The position numbers and the translations under genes were made by a program. Below are positions 7,933-15,241 of a stretch of DNA of 27,230 nt, piece by piece. Origin of the DNA: Thermoflexus hugenholtzii JAD2 (lineage in GTDB: Bacteria; Chloroflexota; Dehalococcoidia; UBA2979). The notes under the pieces were generated by a model. It searched no databases. It was given only the letters and a program-made list of their open reading frames with translations, and had not been told where the DNA came from. Each line of letters begins with the position of its first letter. The stretch's first letter is position 1. The stretch lies in contig CAMDBZ010000003.1 of NCBI GenBank assembly GCA_945889565.1, positions 1-27,230 of the forward strand, written 5' to 3'.

Positions 7933-8391
7933 TTACACCTCCCACGCGTCGCGCGACCGTTGCGCACGCTGCATCACCAGTTCGTCCAGCTCGCGCGCCT
8001 CGCGGCGCTGCTCCGCCAGCTGTGCCGCCTCGCCTTCGCGCTCTTTCAGCTGCTCAAGTGTCCGGCGCTCGCGTGCGGCCTCGATCAAGGCGTCGCGGCT
8101 GAGCGCGATGTGCTGCTCGAGCTCCGCGATGCGCTCGCGCTGCGCTTCGATCGCCGCGCGCACACTGCCGAGGTACGCCGTCGCACGCTCGAGCTCTGGC
8201 GGGTCCAGCGCGCCGTGGGTGCGCAGCGCGGCCAAGCTGGTGCGCTGGCGCACCGCCTGCTGCTCCTGCAGCTGCAACGTCTCCAGCGCGAGCTGGCGCT
8301 GCTGCTCCAGCGTCGCGAGCTCCTGCTGCGCGATCCCTTCCACGCGCTCGCGGTAGTTCAGCACCTGCTGCAGCCGGAAGCGTGACGGCAT
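7933..8391 (-). CDS. fliJ: Flagellar export protein FliJ (coiled coil)
   Basis: A 152-residue, almost wholly helical protein. It begins FRLQQVLNYRERVEGIAQQELATLEQQR, the typical FliJ opening, and continues as a two-stranded coiled coil rich in Gln, Glu, Leu and Arg. FliJ acts as the central stalk of the FliI ATPase and helps deliver substrates to the export gate. ATG start two bases after the fliI stop; its own stop lies beside the flgB start. Confidence 0.9.
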   Translation of the reverse strand: MPSRFRLQQVLNYRERVEGIAQQELATLEQQRQLALETLQLQEQQAVRQRTSLAALRTHGALDPPELERATAYLGSVRAAIEAQRERIAELEQHIALSRDALIEAARERRTLEQLKEREGEAAQLAEQRREARELDELVMQRAQRSRDAWEV

Positions 8392-8393
8392 CG

Positions 8394-9737
8394 TTACGCC
8401 TCCCCGCCGCCGACCGCGGCGCGCAGGAGTTCGACGGTGTGATCGAATGGCTCCCAGACGTCGGGCGGCTGGCGCAACAGCGCCTCGAGCGCGGGCAGGC
8501 GCGCGACCGCCTCGTCGAGCGTGGGGTCGCTGCCGGCCTGGTACGCGCCGATGGTGATGAGGTCGCGTGCGCGCTCGTACGTCGCCAGCAGCTCGCGCGC
8601 GCGGCCGGCCGCCGCCGCGTGTTCGCGGCTGACGACGACCGGCATGACGCGCGACACGCTCTGCAGCACGTCGATCGCCGGGTAGTGGTTGCGCATCGCC
8701 AGCGCGCGCGTGAGCACGATGTGGCCGTCCAGCGTGCCGCGCACGGCGTCCGTGATCGGCTCGGTCATGTCGTCGGCCTCCACCAGCACGGTGTAGAAGC
8801 CGGTGATCGCGCCCACTTCGCCCGTGCCGGCGCGCTCGAGCAGCCGCGAGAGCGCGGCGAAGACGGAGGGCGTGTAGCCCTTGACGGCAGGCGGCTCACC
8901 CGCGGCCAGCGCGACCTCGCGGTGCGCCATGGCGAAGCGGGTGACCGAGTCCATGAGCAGCGAGACGGTGAGGCCGCGCTCGCGGAACGCCTCTGCGATG
9001 GTGGTCGCGGTCCAGGCGGCCTTCATGCGCAGCAGCGCCGGCTCGTCCGAGGTGGAGACGACGAGCACGCTGCGCGCGAGGCCGTCCGGACCGAGGTCGC
9101 GCTCGACGAACTCGCGCACCTCGCGGCCGCGCTCGCCGATCAGCGCGATCACGTTCACCTGCGACGACGCGTGGCGCGCGATCATGCCGAGCACGGTGCT
9201 CTTGCCCACGCCGGAGCCCGCGAAGATGCCGATGCGCTGGCCGAGCCCGCAGGTGAGCAGCCCGTCGATGGCGCGGACGCCGGTGGTCAGCGGCTCGGTG
9301 ATCGTGCGGCGCGTCAGCACGTGCGGGCTGGTGCCGGCGAGCGGCGTGCGCCGCTCCGCGGCGACCGGGCCGCGGCCGTCCAGCGGGCGTCCGAGGCCGT
9401 CGATCACTCGTCCGAGCAGCGCCGGCCCGACCGGGACGTCGAACGCGGAGGGGTACGAGGTCGCGCGCGCGCCGGCCTGCACGCCGCGCAGCTCGCCGAA
9501 CGGCATCACGATCGTGCGGTCGCTCATGAAGCCGACGATCTCCGCGTCGACAGGCGTGTCACCGGGCCGTTCGATCTGGCACAGCTCGCCGAGCCGGCCG
9601 CGCAACCCCTCGACCTCCACCGCGAGTCCCACGATCTGGCGCACGCGCCCGTGCACACGGATCGGCTCCAGCGTGCGCAACGCGGCGGCGAAGGGCGCCG
9701 GGTTGAAGACGGGCAGCGACGTCGTGTCCGCCGGCAT
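8394..9737 (-). CDS. fliI: Flagellum-specific ATPase FliI
   Basis: A 447-residue cytoplasmic ATPase that energises flagellar type III export. Residues 20-110 form the N-terminal beta barrel (VHGRVRQIVGLAVEVEG). The core holds Walker A AGSGVGKST at 173-181, GERGREVREF at 201-210, Walker B SLLMDSVTR, and the signature KGYTPSVFAALSRLLERAG. The DGHIVLTRALAMRNHYPAIDVLQSVSRVMP segment is diagnostic of the FliI/SctN/F1-beta-related group. I take the ATG at 9737, four bases after the fliH stop; an in-frame ATG at 9752 overlapping fliH is possible. Neither has a strong ribosome site. Confidence 0.95.
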   Translation of the reverse strand: MPADTTSLPVFNPAPFAAALRTLEPIRVHGRVRQIVGLAVEVEGLRGRLGELCQIERPGDTPVDAEIVGFMSDRTIVMPFGELRGVQAGARATSYPSAFDVPVGPALLGRVIDGLGRPLDGRGPVAAERRTPLAGTSPHVLTRRTITEPLTTGVRAIDGLLTCGLGQRIGIFAGSGVGKSTVLGMIARHASSQVNVIALIGERGREVREFVERDLGPDGLARSVLVVSTSDEPALLRMKAAWTATTIAEAFRERGLTVSLLMDSVTRFAMAHREVALAAGEPPAVKGYTPSVFAALSRLLERAGTGEVGAITGFYTVLVEADDMTEPITDAVRGTLDGHIVLTRALAMRNHYPAIDVLQSVSRVMPVVVSREHAAAAGRARELLATYERARDLITIGAYQAGSDPTLDEAVARLPALEALLRQPPDVWEPFDHTVELLRAAVGGGEA

Positions 9738-9741
9738 GGTG

Positions 9742-10443
9742 TCAGCGCACATGCGGCACCGTCGCGCGCAGCGCGCGCGCCACTTCGTCCAGCTGCACGT
9801 CGAGGCGCGCGTCGACTTCGCCCGCGCGGGTGTCGACGACGCAACCGCCGACGCCGACGCGGCCGTCGCCGTACAGCTCCCACGCGGTTGCGGGCTCGCC
9901 GTGACGCGCGAGCTCCACCTGTACCGCGGACACGTCGTCCGGGTTGACGCGTACGCGCACGACGTTGTCGACGCCTGCGCGCGCGATCGCGCGCTCGACG
10001 GTGCGCAGCACGACTTCGGCGTCGACACGCGCGAGCTCCCCGAGCACCGCCTGCAGCCCGGCGATCACCAGGTCGACGATCGTGCAGTCGGCCGCCGCCA
10101 CCACCTGGTCGTGCACGTCCTTGCCTGCGGCGCCCGCCGCCTGCACTAGCGCCAGCGCCTCCGCGAGCTCGGCGCGCGCGGCCGCGGTGCCTTCGGCGTA
10201 GCCCTGCTGCCAGCCGAGCTGGTGGCTCGCGGCGCGCACGTCGGCGGCCTCGGCGGCGGCGTCGGCGAGCACGGCATCGGCGCGGGCCTGCGCGGAGTCG
10301 ACGAGGTTCGCGGCGAGCTCGGTCTCGGCCATCGCGGCCGCCGTGTCCGGCGGCGCATCGAGGCGCGGCTCGAGCTGGCCGTCGGGCTGCATCACCAGCT
10401 CCGAACCGATGCGGGAGGAGCGGATGAGCGGCGACCTAGGCAA
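9742..10443 (-). CDS. fliH: Flagellar assembly protein FliH
   Basis: A 233-residue negative regulator and anchor of FliI. The N-terminus (PRSPLIRSSRIGSE) resembles the FliH opening that binds the export gate/C ring. A helical Ala/Glu-rich coiled coil (residues about 38-120, with GWQQGYAEGTAAARAEL) is followed by the C-terminal FliI-binding domain with VRVRVNPDDVSAV, VGVGGCVVDTRAGEVDARLDVQLDEVARAL. The start appears to be TTG at 10443, overlapping the end of fliG by eight bases, with AGGGGAG upstream. A GTG/ATG pair 48-51 bases further in is the alternative but would lose the conserved N-terminus. Confidence 0.88.
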   Translation of the reverse strand: MPRSPLIRSSRIGSELVMQPDGQLEPRLDAPPDTAAAMAETELAANLVDSAQARADAVLADAAAEAADVRAASHQLGWQQGYAEGTAAARAELAEALALVQAAGAAGKDVHDQVVAAADCTIVDLVIAGLQAVLGELARVDAEVVLRTVERAIARAGVDNVVRVRVNPDDVSAVQVELARHGEPATAWELYGDGRVGVGGCVVDTRAGEVDARLDVQLDEVARALRATVPHVR

Positions 10444-11482
10444 CGAGGTCCGACTCCCCTGCGCGCATCACGAAGATCTCCTCGGACTCCTCCAGACGGC
10501 GGATCGTGCCGACGATGCGGCCCTGCGCTTCTTCCACGGTCTTCAGCCGCACCGGGCCGAGCGCGGCCATGTCGTCCTCGAGCATCTTCGAGGCGCGCTC
10601 CGACATGTTGGCGAGAATGCGCGCGCGCACCTCGTCCGTCGCGCCCTTGAGCGCGATGCCGAGGTCCTTGCTGTCCACCTCGCGCAGCACGCGCTGGATG
10701 GAGCGGTCGTCGAGCAGCGTGATGTTCTCGAACACGAACATGCGCTTGCGAATCTCGTTCGCCGTGTCCGGCGCCGTGCGGTCGAGCCCCTCGAGGATCG
10801 CCTTCTCCGTCGCGAGGTCGACCTTGCGCAGCATCTCCACCACGGCATCGATGCCGCCCGCGACGCTCAACTCCTGCTGGCGTGGGGCGAACACGGAGCC
10901 GAGGCGGACGCGCATCGCGTCTTCCACATCGGCGACCACGTCCGGCGTGGTGCGGTCCATCAACGCGAGGCGCACCGCCACTTCCGCCTGCAACTCTTCC
11001 GGCAGGCTCTGCAGCACGAGCGACGCGCGTTCGGGCGGCAAGTAGGCGAGGATCAGCGCCACGAGCTGCGGGTGCTCCGTGGACAGGAAGTTCTCGAGGT
11101 CCTTCGGCTCGACCTGGCGCAGGAACGCGAACGGCGTCTGGCGCGTGGTCTTCTCCATCTGACCGACGAACTCCGCCGCGCGCTCCTTGCCGAACGCCCG
11201 CTCGAGCATGGACTGCGCGTAGTCCACGCCGCCGATGGAGACGAAGTCGCGGCCCAGCGCGGTCGCGTAGAACGTGCTCAGCACGTCCTCCCGCTCCTGC
11301 GCGGAGAGCTGGCCGATGCCGACGATCTCCCAGGTGATCTGGCCGATGTCCTCTTCGGGCAGCCCGCGCAGGATCTGTGCCGACGCTTCCGGGCCGAGCG
11401 CGATCAGCAGCGCGGCGGCACGCTTGCGCCCCGTCAGGTCCGTGACGTTGGTGTTCTTGCGCGCGACGCCCTTGTCTGCCAT
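10436..11482 (-). CDS. fliG: Flagellar motor switch protein FliG
   Basis: A 348-residue rotor protein joining the MS ring to the C ring and contacting the stator. The N-terminal domain has GRKRAAALLIALGPEASAQILRGL; the middle domain carries the EHPQ motif (136-139) in STEHPQLVALILAYLPPERA; and MFVFENI (248-254) marks the hinge before the C-terminal torque domain (LLDDRSIQRVLREVDSKDLGIALKG), whose charged residues face the stator. Full length for the family. ATG start 21 bases after the fliF stop, with no clear Shine-Dalgarno. The end overlaps the TTG start of fliH. Confidence 0.96.
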   Translation of the reverse strand: MADKGVARKNTNVTDLTGRKRAAALLIALGPEASAQILRGLPEEDIGQITWEIVGIGQLSAQEREDVLSTFYATALGRDFVSIGGVDYAQSMLERAFGKERAAEFVGQMEKTTRQTPFAFLRQVEPKDLENFLSTEHPQLVALILAYLPPERASLVLQSLPEELQAEVAVRLALMDRTTPDVVADVEDAMRVRLGSVFAPRQQELSVAGGIDAVVEMLRKVDLATEKAILEGLDRTAPDTANEIRKRMFVFENITLLDDRSIQRVLREVDSKDLGIALKGATDEVRARILANMSERASKMLEDDMAALGPVRLKTVEEAQGRIVGTIRRLEESEEIFVMRAGESDLVA

Positions 11483-11503
11483 GGGTGTGATGTCGTCCGC
11501 CGC

Positions 11504-13108
11504 CTAGCGCGGGTCTTCGCGCAGCCAGGACTGCATGACTTCGGCAACCATGTCCGGCTGGCGCGCGACGAGCTCCGACACGCGCTCCTCGATTTCCGAG
11601 CGCGCCTCGTCGATGGGCGGCGGCGGGAGCGCGCGCAGCGCGGCGGCGCCGCTCGGCAGGCCTGCCGCCGCTGTGCCGCCCGCGCCCAGGGCGGGCTGCA
11701 CGGCCAGCGCGCGGTACGCGCCGCGGCTGCCCGCGGACTTGAGCAGCAGCTTGAGCAGCACGAAGCCGATGACGAGCGCGATCACGGGGAGCGCCATGCG
11801 CACGTAGCCCAACAGCTGGTCGCGCGACGCCTCCGCCGCGAACGCTTTGTCCGCCTCCTCGATCTGCGAGCGGTCGAAGGCGAAGCGGCTCACCGCGACA
11901 GCGTCACCACGCTCCTTGTCCAGGCCCACGGCTGCGCTCACGGCCGCCTCCAGCGGCTGTACCTGCGCCTCGGCGACGCGGTCGTCCAGCAGCAGCGACA
12001 CGGACAGCTTCTTCACGCCGCCGACGGCTTGCACGTTCTTCGTGAGCGTCTTGCCCACCTCGAAGTTCGTGGTGGTCTCAGTGCGCTTGTAGTCGGTGCC
12101 ATCACCGCCGCCGGCGGCGTTCGCGGCCAGCGCCTGGTTCGCGCCCGGCACGTTGGCTGCGGCGCCGGGCACCGCCGCCGCGCCGGCCGCGCCGGCCGCC
12201 GTGGTGTACGTCTCCTCGATCGCCGTCGACGAGCGCGGCACGGCCGTGCCCGCCACGCCCGGCGTGTAGGACTCGGTCATTGTCTCGAGGCGGTCGAAGT
12301 TCAGCACGGCGCGCACGGTGATAGTGGCGCGCCCCGCGCCGAGCGTGCGGTCCAGCATCTCCTGCGCGTCGGTCGCGAGCGTCTGCTCGTACGCGCGCTG
12401 CAGTTCGAGCTGGCTGCCAGACGCGCCGAAGCCGCCATCCTGCGCGAGCTGCGACCCGTCGAACAGCGTCGCGCCATCCGTCTCGACGATCGTGATCTGC
12501 TCCTGCTTCAGGCCCTCCACGGCGCCCGCCACGAGGTGGGCGATGCCGCGTACCTCGTTGGGGGCGAGCCGCTGCCCGCCGCGCAGCTGCAGCACGACGG
12601 ACGCGCTGGGCGGCCGCTGATCCTTCACGAACAGCGACTTCTCCGGCAGCACGATGTGCACGCGCGCGCGGTCGACTGCCGAGAACGATTCGATCGTGCG
12701 CGCGAGCTCGCCCTGCAAGCCGCGCTGGAAGTTGAGCCGCTGCACGAAGTCCGTGGCACTGAAGCCGTTCGACTTCACGAGCTCGAAGCCGACGTTGCCG
12801 CCCTGCGGCATCCCCTGCGACGCGAACCCGACGCGTAGCTCGTCGACCTGTGCCTGGGGCACCAGCACCGTGCCGCCGCCCGCCTCGAGCTTGAACGGCA
12901 CGCCCTGTGACCGCAGCTCGGCGATGATCGGGCCGCTGTCCTGGTCGTCCAGTCCGCTGTACAGCGGCACGTAGTTCGTGGTCGACGACCACGAGTACAG
13001 CAGCACGCCGACCGCCACGAGCGCGCCGGCGAGCCCCGCGAAGAGCACGCGACGCCCGTTCGGCAGGGCCTGCCAGGTCTGCAGCAAGCTACGTGGCAGC
13101 TGTGTCAC
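11504..13108 (-). CDS. fliF: Flagellar M-ring protein FliF
   Basis: A 534-residue MS-ring protein, first gene of the basal body operon. Transmembrane helix 1 is at about 21-40 and helix 2 at about 437-456. Between them lie the ring-building motifs: YVPLYSGLDDQDSGPIIAELRSQGVPFKL, FATDFVQRLNFQRGLQGELARTI-like sequence, ARVHIVLPEKSLFVKDQRPPSASVVL and IAHLVAGAVEGL. The C-terminal tail PDMVAEVMQSWLRED is the FliG-binding segment. The start is GTG at 13108 with a strong GAGGGAGG ribosome site five bases away. An Ala/Gly/Pro-rich insert around residues 285-325 is somewhat long but lies in the variable loop. Confidence 0.96.
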   Translation of the reverse strand: MTQLPRSLLQTWQALPNGRRVLFAGLAGALVAVGVLLYSWSSTTNYVPLYSGLDDQDSGPIIAELRSQGVPFKLEAGGGTVLVPQAQVDELRVGFASQGMPQGGNVGFELVKSNGFSATDFVQRLNFQRGLQGELARTIESFSAVDRARVHIVLPEKSLFVKDQRPPSASVVLQLRGGQRLAPNEVRGIAHLVAGAVEGLKQEQITIVETDGATLFDGSQLAQDGGFGASGSQLELQRAYEQTLATDAQEMLDRTLGAGRATITVRAVLNFDRLETMTESYTPGVAGTAVPRSSTAIEETYTTAAGAAGAAAVPGAAANVPGANQALAANAAGGGDGTDYKRTETTTNFEVGKTLTKNVQAVGGVKKLSVSLLLDDRVAEAQVQPLEAAVSAAVGLDKERGDAVAVSRFAFDRSQIEEADKAFAAEASRDQLLGYVRMALPVIALVIGFVLLKLLLKSAGSRGAYRALAVQPALGAGGTAAAGLPSGAAALRALPPPPIDEARSEIEERVSELVARQPDMVAEVMQSWLREDPR

Positions 13109-13130
13109 AGCGCCTCCCTCGGTCAGCGGA

Positions 13131-13185
13131 GTCAGCGTAGGTGCGGTGCGGGCGGCTCCGTATGAGGGAGCGCCCGCTCGCTGAC
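13131..13185. terminator. Compound stem-loop between flgM and fliF
   Basis: An outer pair GTCAGCG (13131-13137) / CGCTGAC (13179-13185) encloses an inner stem GGGC-GCTCC (13150-13159, one bulged G) / GGAGC-GCCC (13167-13175) with a seven-base loop. Read on the minus strand it lies after flgM and 23 bases before fliF, so it could end the flgM transcript or fold in the fliF leader. No T-tract. Confidence 0.45.
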
Positions 13186-13257
13186 GCCGTGCTGTCCTGA
13201 TCCGGGGCGGGGAGGCGCGGTAAGCCCGCGCCCGCTATGACGAAGCGACTCGCACGC

Positions 13258-13551
13258 CTATGCGTCGCCGCGCTTCATCAGCGCGCGCGCGATCGCGTCG
13301 GGGTCGAGGCGGTACTGCCCGCTCTCGATGGCTGCGCGCAGCGGCGCGACTAGCTCGAGGCGCACGGGCGCCTCCGCGGTTGAGTCGAGAGTGGAAGCGC
13401 CGGGGGCCGGGAGCGCCCCGAGTGGCCGCAGCACGCGCCGTCGCGGCCTGCGGCGCGGCTCCCCGGCAGCTGGCCGTCGCCGCAGCGGGGGCGGAGCACT
13501 GCCGGAGGCGTCATCGCCCCGCGGTGCGGGAAACGGCCGGCTGTCGCGCAC
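13258..13551 (-). CDS. flgM: Anti-sigma-28 factor FlgM
   Basis: A 97-residue protein. The last 35 residues match the sigma-binding part of FlgM: VRLELVAPLRAAIESGQYRLDPDAIARALMKRGDA, i.e. V..L..AI..G.Y..D...IA..L. The first 60 residues are Pro/Arg-rich and likely disordered, as FlgM is before binding. FlgM holds sigma-28 until the hook is finished and is then exported, releasing filament gene expression. The start is taken as GTG (13549-13551), with AGAGGCGAG upstream. It lies between the sortase and fliF genes. The call rests on the C-terminal motif and on context; the strongly basic N-terminal half is not typical. Confidence 0.75.
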   Translation of the reverse strand: MRDSRPFPAPRGDDASGSAPPPLRRRPAAGEPRRRPRRRVLRPLGALPAPGASTLDSTAEAPVRLELVAPLRAAIESGQYRLDPDAIARALMKRGDA

Positions 13552-13618
13552 GCGCTCGCCTCTCGCCGCGGGCGTCGCCCGTGCACAGTGTAGCGGACCG
13601 CCGCCGGGCGCCCGGGGG

Positions 13619-14233
13619 CTATAGCAGCCGCCCGATCACCACCACGCGGTAGCGGTTGTCCCCCGTCGGCGAGCAGGTGATCAGCGTCAGCGTCGCCGCG
13701 CTCGTCTGTGCCATCACGTTCGTGGCCTCCGGGGCGACGGTCCGCAGCTCCGTCACGGCGTAGCGGAAGCGCTCCTCGCCGCGGAACACCTCCACGACGT
13801 CGCCGATGGTGACGTCCGGCAGCCGCCGGAACACCGCCGCCGAGCCGCGGTTCGTGACGTGTCCGCCGATCACGAGGTTGCCGGGCTCGCCCGGGTCCGC
13901 GGTGCCGGCGTAATGTCCGGCGTCGAAGCGCGGCACGTCGTACTCCAGCGTGCCGCTGCGCAGCGTGTAGCCCACGGACCGCACCTCGGCGTCGATGCCG
14001 ACCGCGGCGATGCGCACCCGGGTGGCGTGGCGCCCGCCCGCGACGTAGTCGGCGCCGGCGACGAGTCGCACGGGCAGCGCGGGGGCGGCCGCCTCGTCAC
14101 GCGCGGCCGAGGGCGGGCCCTCGCGGCCGTTCGCGGCGAAGCCGAAGGCCGCCGCGAGCGCGAGCCCAACGAGCGCGCCCATCGCCGCCCGCCGCCGCCC
14201 GCGCACCCCCGCCGACGCTGTCCCCGCCGCCAT
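13619..14233 (-). CDS. Sortase family transpeptidase
   Basis: A 204-residue sortase. Residues about 16-35 form the membrane anchor. The sortase barrel follows: TRVRIAAVGIDAEVRSVGY, NLVIGGHV with catalytic His125, AAVFRRLPDVTIGDVVEV, LTLITC with catalytic Cys187, and RYRVVVIGRLL supplying the Arg (194 or 196). All three catalytic residues are present, so it should be active. GHV..AVFRRL recalls class F while the C-terminus recalls class D/E; I leave the class open. Sortases join proteins bearing a C-terminal sorting signal to the cell wall or to each other outside the membrane. It lies between flgN-like and flgM on the same strand. I see no LPxTG-type sorting signal among the proteins in this window. 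Confidence 0.88.
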   Translation of the reverse strand: MAAGTASAGVRGRRRAAMGALVGLALAAAFGFAANGREGPPSAARDEAAAPALPVRLVAGADYVAGGRHATRVRIAAVGIDAEVRSVGYTLRSGTLEYDVPRFDAGHYAGTADPGEPGNLVIGGHVTNRGSAAVFRRLPDVTIGDVVEVFRGEERFRYAVTELRTVAPEATNVMAQTSAATLTLITCSPTGDNRYRVVVIGRLL

Positions 14234-14312
14234 CGCTGCCTGCCGTCCCGGGCGAGCCGCGGCGAGTCCCTAGGGGAAGCCCCGGGGTCGCGCGGTCACT
14301 CCGGGATCATCG

Positions 14313-14741
14313 TCAGGATCGCTCGTCGATGAAGCGCGGCTCGTCGTCGGGCACGTGGTACCCCTGTGCGAGCCGCTCGCTGGCCGCCAGCGCCGGCAGC
14401 TCCGCGCGCAGCGCGTCCATGCGCGCGGCCAGCAGCAGCTCGCTGCGGCGGTCGTGCTCCAGGATGCCGCGGATCACGGTGTCGAGCGCCATCGCGTCCT
14501 CGACGTCGCCCAGCGCGGCCCCTGGGAAGGGGATCACGTTCTCCGGCAGCTCGTCGAGGTCTACCAGCTGCGGCGTGAGCGCCTGCAGCTGCGCGATCAG
14601 CGTGTCGCGGCGGTCGAGCATCGCCTCGAACTCCTCGATGGCGTCCGCCTCCAGCGCGTCGTGCTGGGCGCGTGCGATCGCCAGCACCTCGCGCAACACG
14701 CCGAAGCGGGCCTCCGCCGACCGCTCGCCTCGCGCGGGCAC
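14313..14741 (-). CDS. flgN: FlgN-like flagellar export chaperone
   Basis: A 142-residue, almost all-helical protein of the size of FlgN. It has the family feel in the N-terminal helix pair (LREVLAIARAQHDALEADAIEEFEAMLDRRDTLIAQLQAL) and in HDRRSELLLAARMDALRAEL. FlgN keeps hook-filament junction proteins FlgK and FlgL soluble before export; neither gene is in the window. The GTG start shares one base with the fliS stop (TAGTG), showing coupling with another filament chaperone. An insert with DLDELPENVIPFPG is not typical. Identification is by size, helicity and position; a FliT-like chaperone is the alternative. Confidence 0.65.
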   Translation of the reverse strand: MPARGERSAEARFGVLREVLAIARAQHDALEADAIEEFEAMLDRRDTLIAQLQALTPQLVDLDELPENVIPFPGAALGDVEDAMALDTVIRGILEHDRRSELLLAARMDALRAELPALAASERLAQGYHVPDDEPRFIDERS

Positions 14742-15136
14742 TAGGAGCGCTCCACAGGCGCCGGGCGACCGGCGGCAGCCACCGCCTGCAGCCAGGCGTC
14801 GCGCAGCGGCCGCATCAGCGCGGCCACCTCCACCACTGCGGCGCGGTCCTTCTGCAGGTTCGCGTCCAGCAGCCGCCGGTACGCGTACCCGTACAGCGCG
14901 CCCAGCTGCTCCGGGATCTCGCCGTAGCTGCGGTCGAGGCTGGCGCCCAGCTCCAGCACAATCGCCTGCGCGCGCATCAGCCGCGCGTGCGCCATCTCGC
15001 TGTCGCCGTCCGCCAGCGCGGCGTCGGCGCGCTGCAGGTCCGTCAGCAGCGCCTCGTACAGCAGCACGACGAGCTGCCCCGGGGACGATGTCTCCGTTTG
15101 CACTCGCTGATATGCGTGGTACCCACCTGGAAGCAT
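14741..15136 (-). CDS. fliS: Flagellin export chaperone FliS
   Basis: A 131-residue FliS, the cytoplasmic chaperone binding the C-terminus of flagellin. Diagnostic segments are GYHAYQRVQTETSSPGQLVVLLYEALLTDLQRADAAL near the N-terminus and LGALYGYAYRRLLDANLQKD, then EVAALMRPLRDAWLQA. ATG start with GGGAG ten bases upstream. It follows fliD, the usual order, with a 105-base gap, and is coupled to the flgN-like gene downstream. Confidence 0.94.
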   Translation of the reverse strand: MLPGGYHAYQRVQTETSSPGQLVVLLYEALLTDLQRADAALADGDSEMAHARLMRAQAIVLELGASLDRSYGEIPEQLGALYGYAYRRLLDANLQKDRAAVVEVAALMRPLRDAWLQAVAAAGRPAPVERS

Positions 15137-15241
15137 TGGCGCGTTCTCCCGGTCTCGATCAGAGGATCGGCGCGCGCGCCGTCAGCAAACAGTGAGGAAC
15201 TGCGCGGATTCGTCGCGCGGCGAACGCCGATGGGGCAGGCG

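Noticed and set aside
10343..12838. Plus-strand open frame of about 831 codons across fliG and fliF
   Set aside because: Antisense to fliG/fliF, whose motifs are unmistakable; Arg/His/Leu-rich composition typical of a shadow frame.
13258..13551. Random open frame instead of flgM
   Set aside because: The C-terminal FlgM-like pattern and the position before fliF make a real gene more likely, although the N-terminus is odd.
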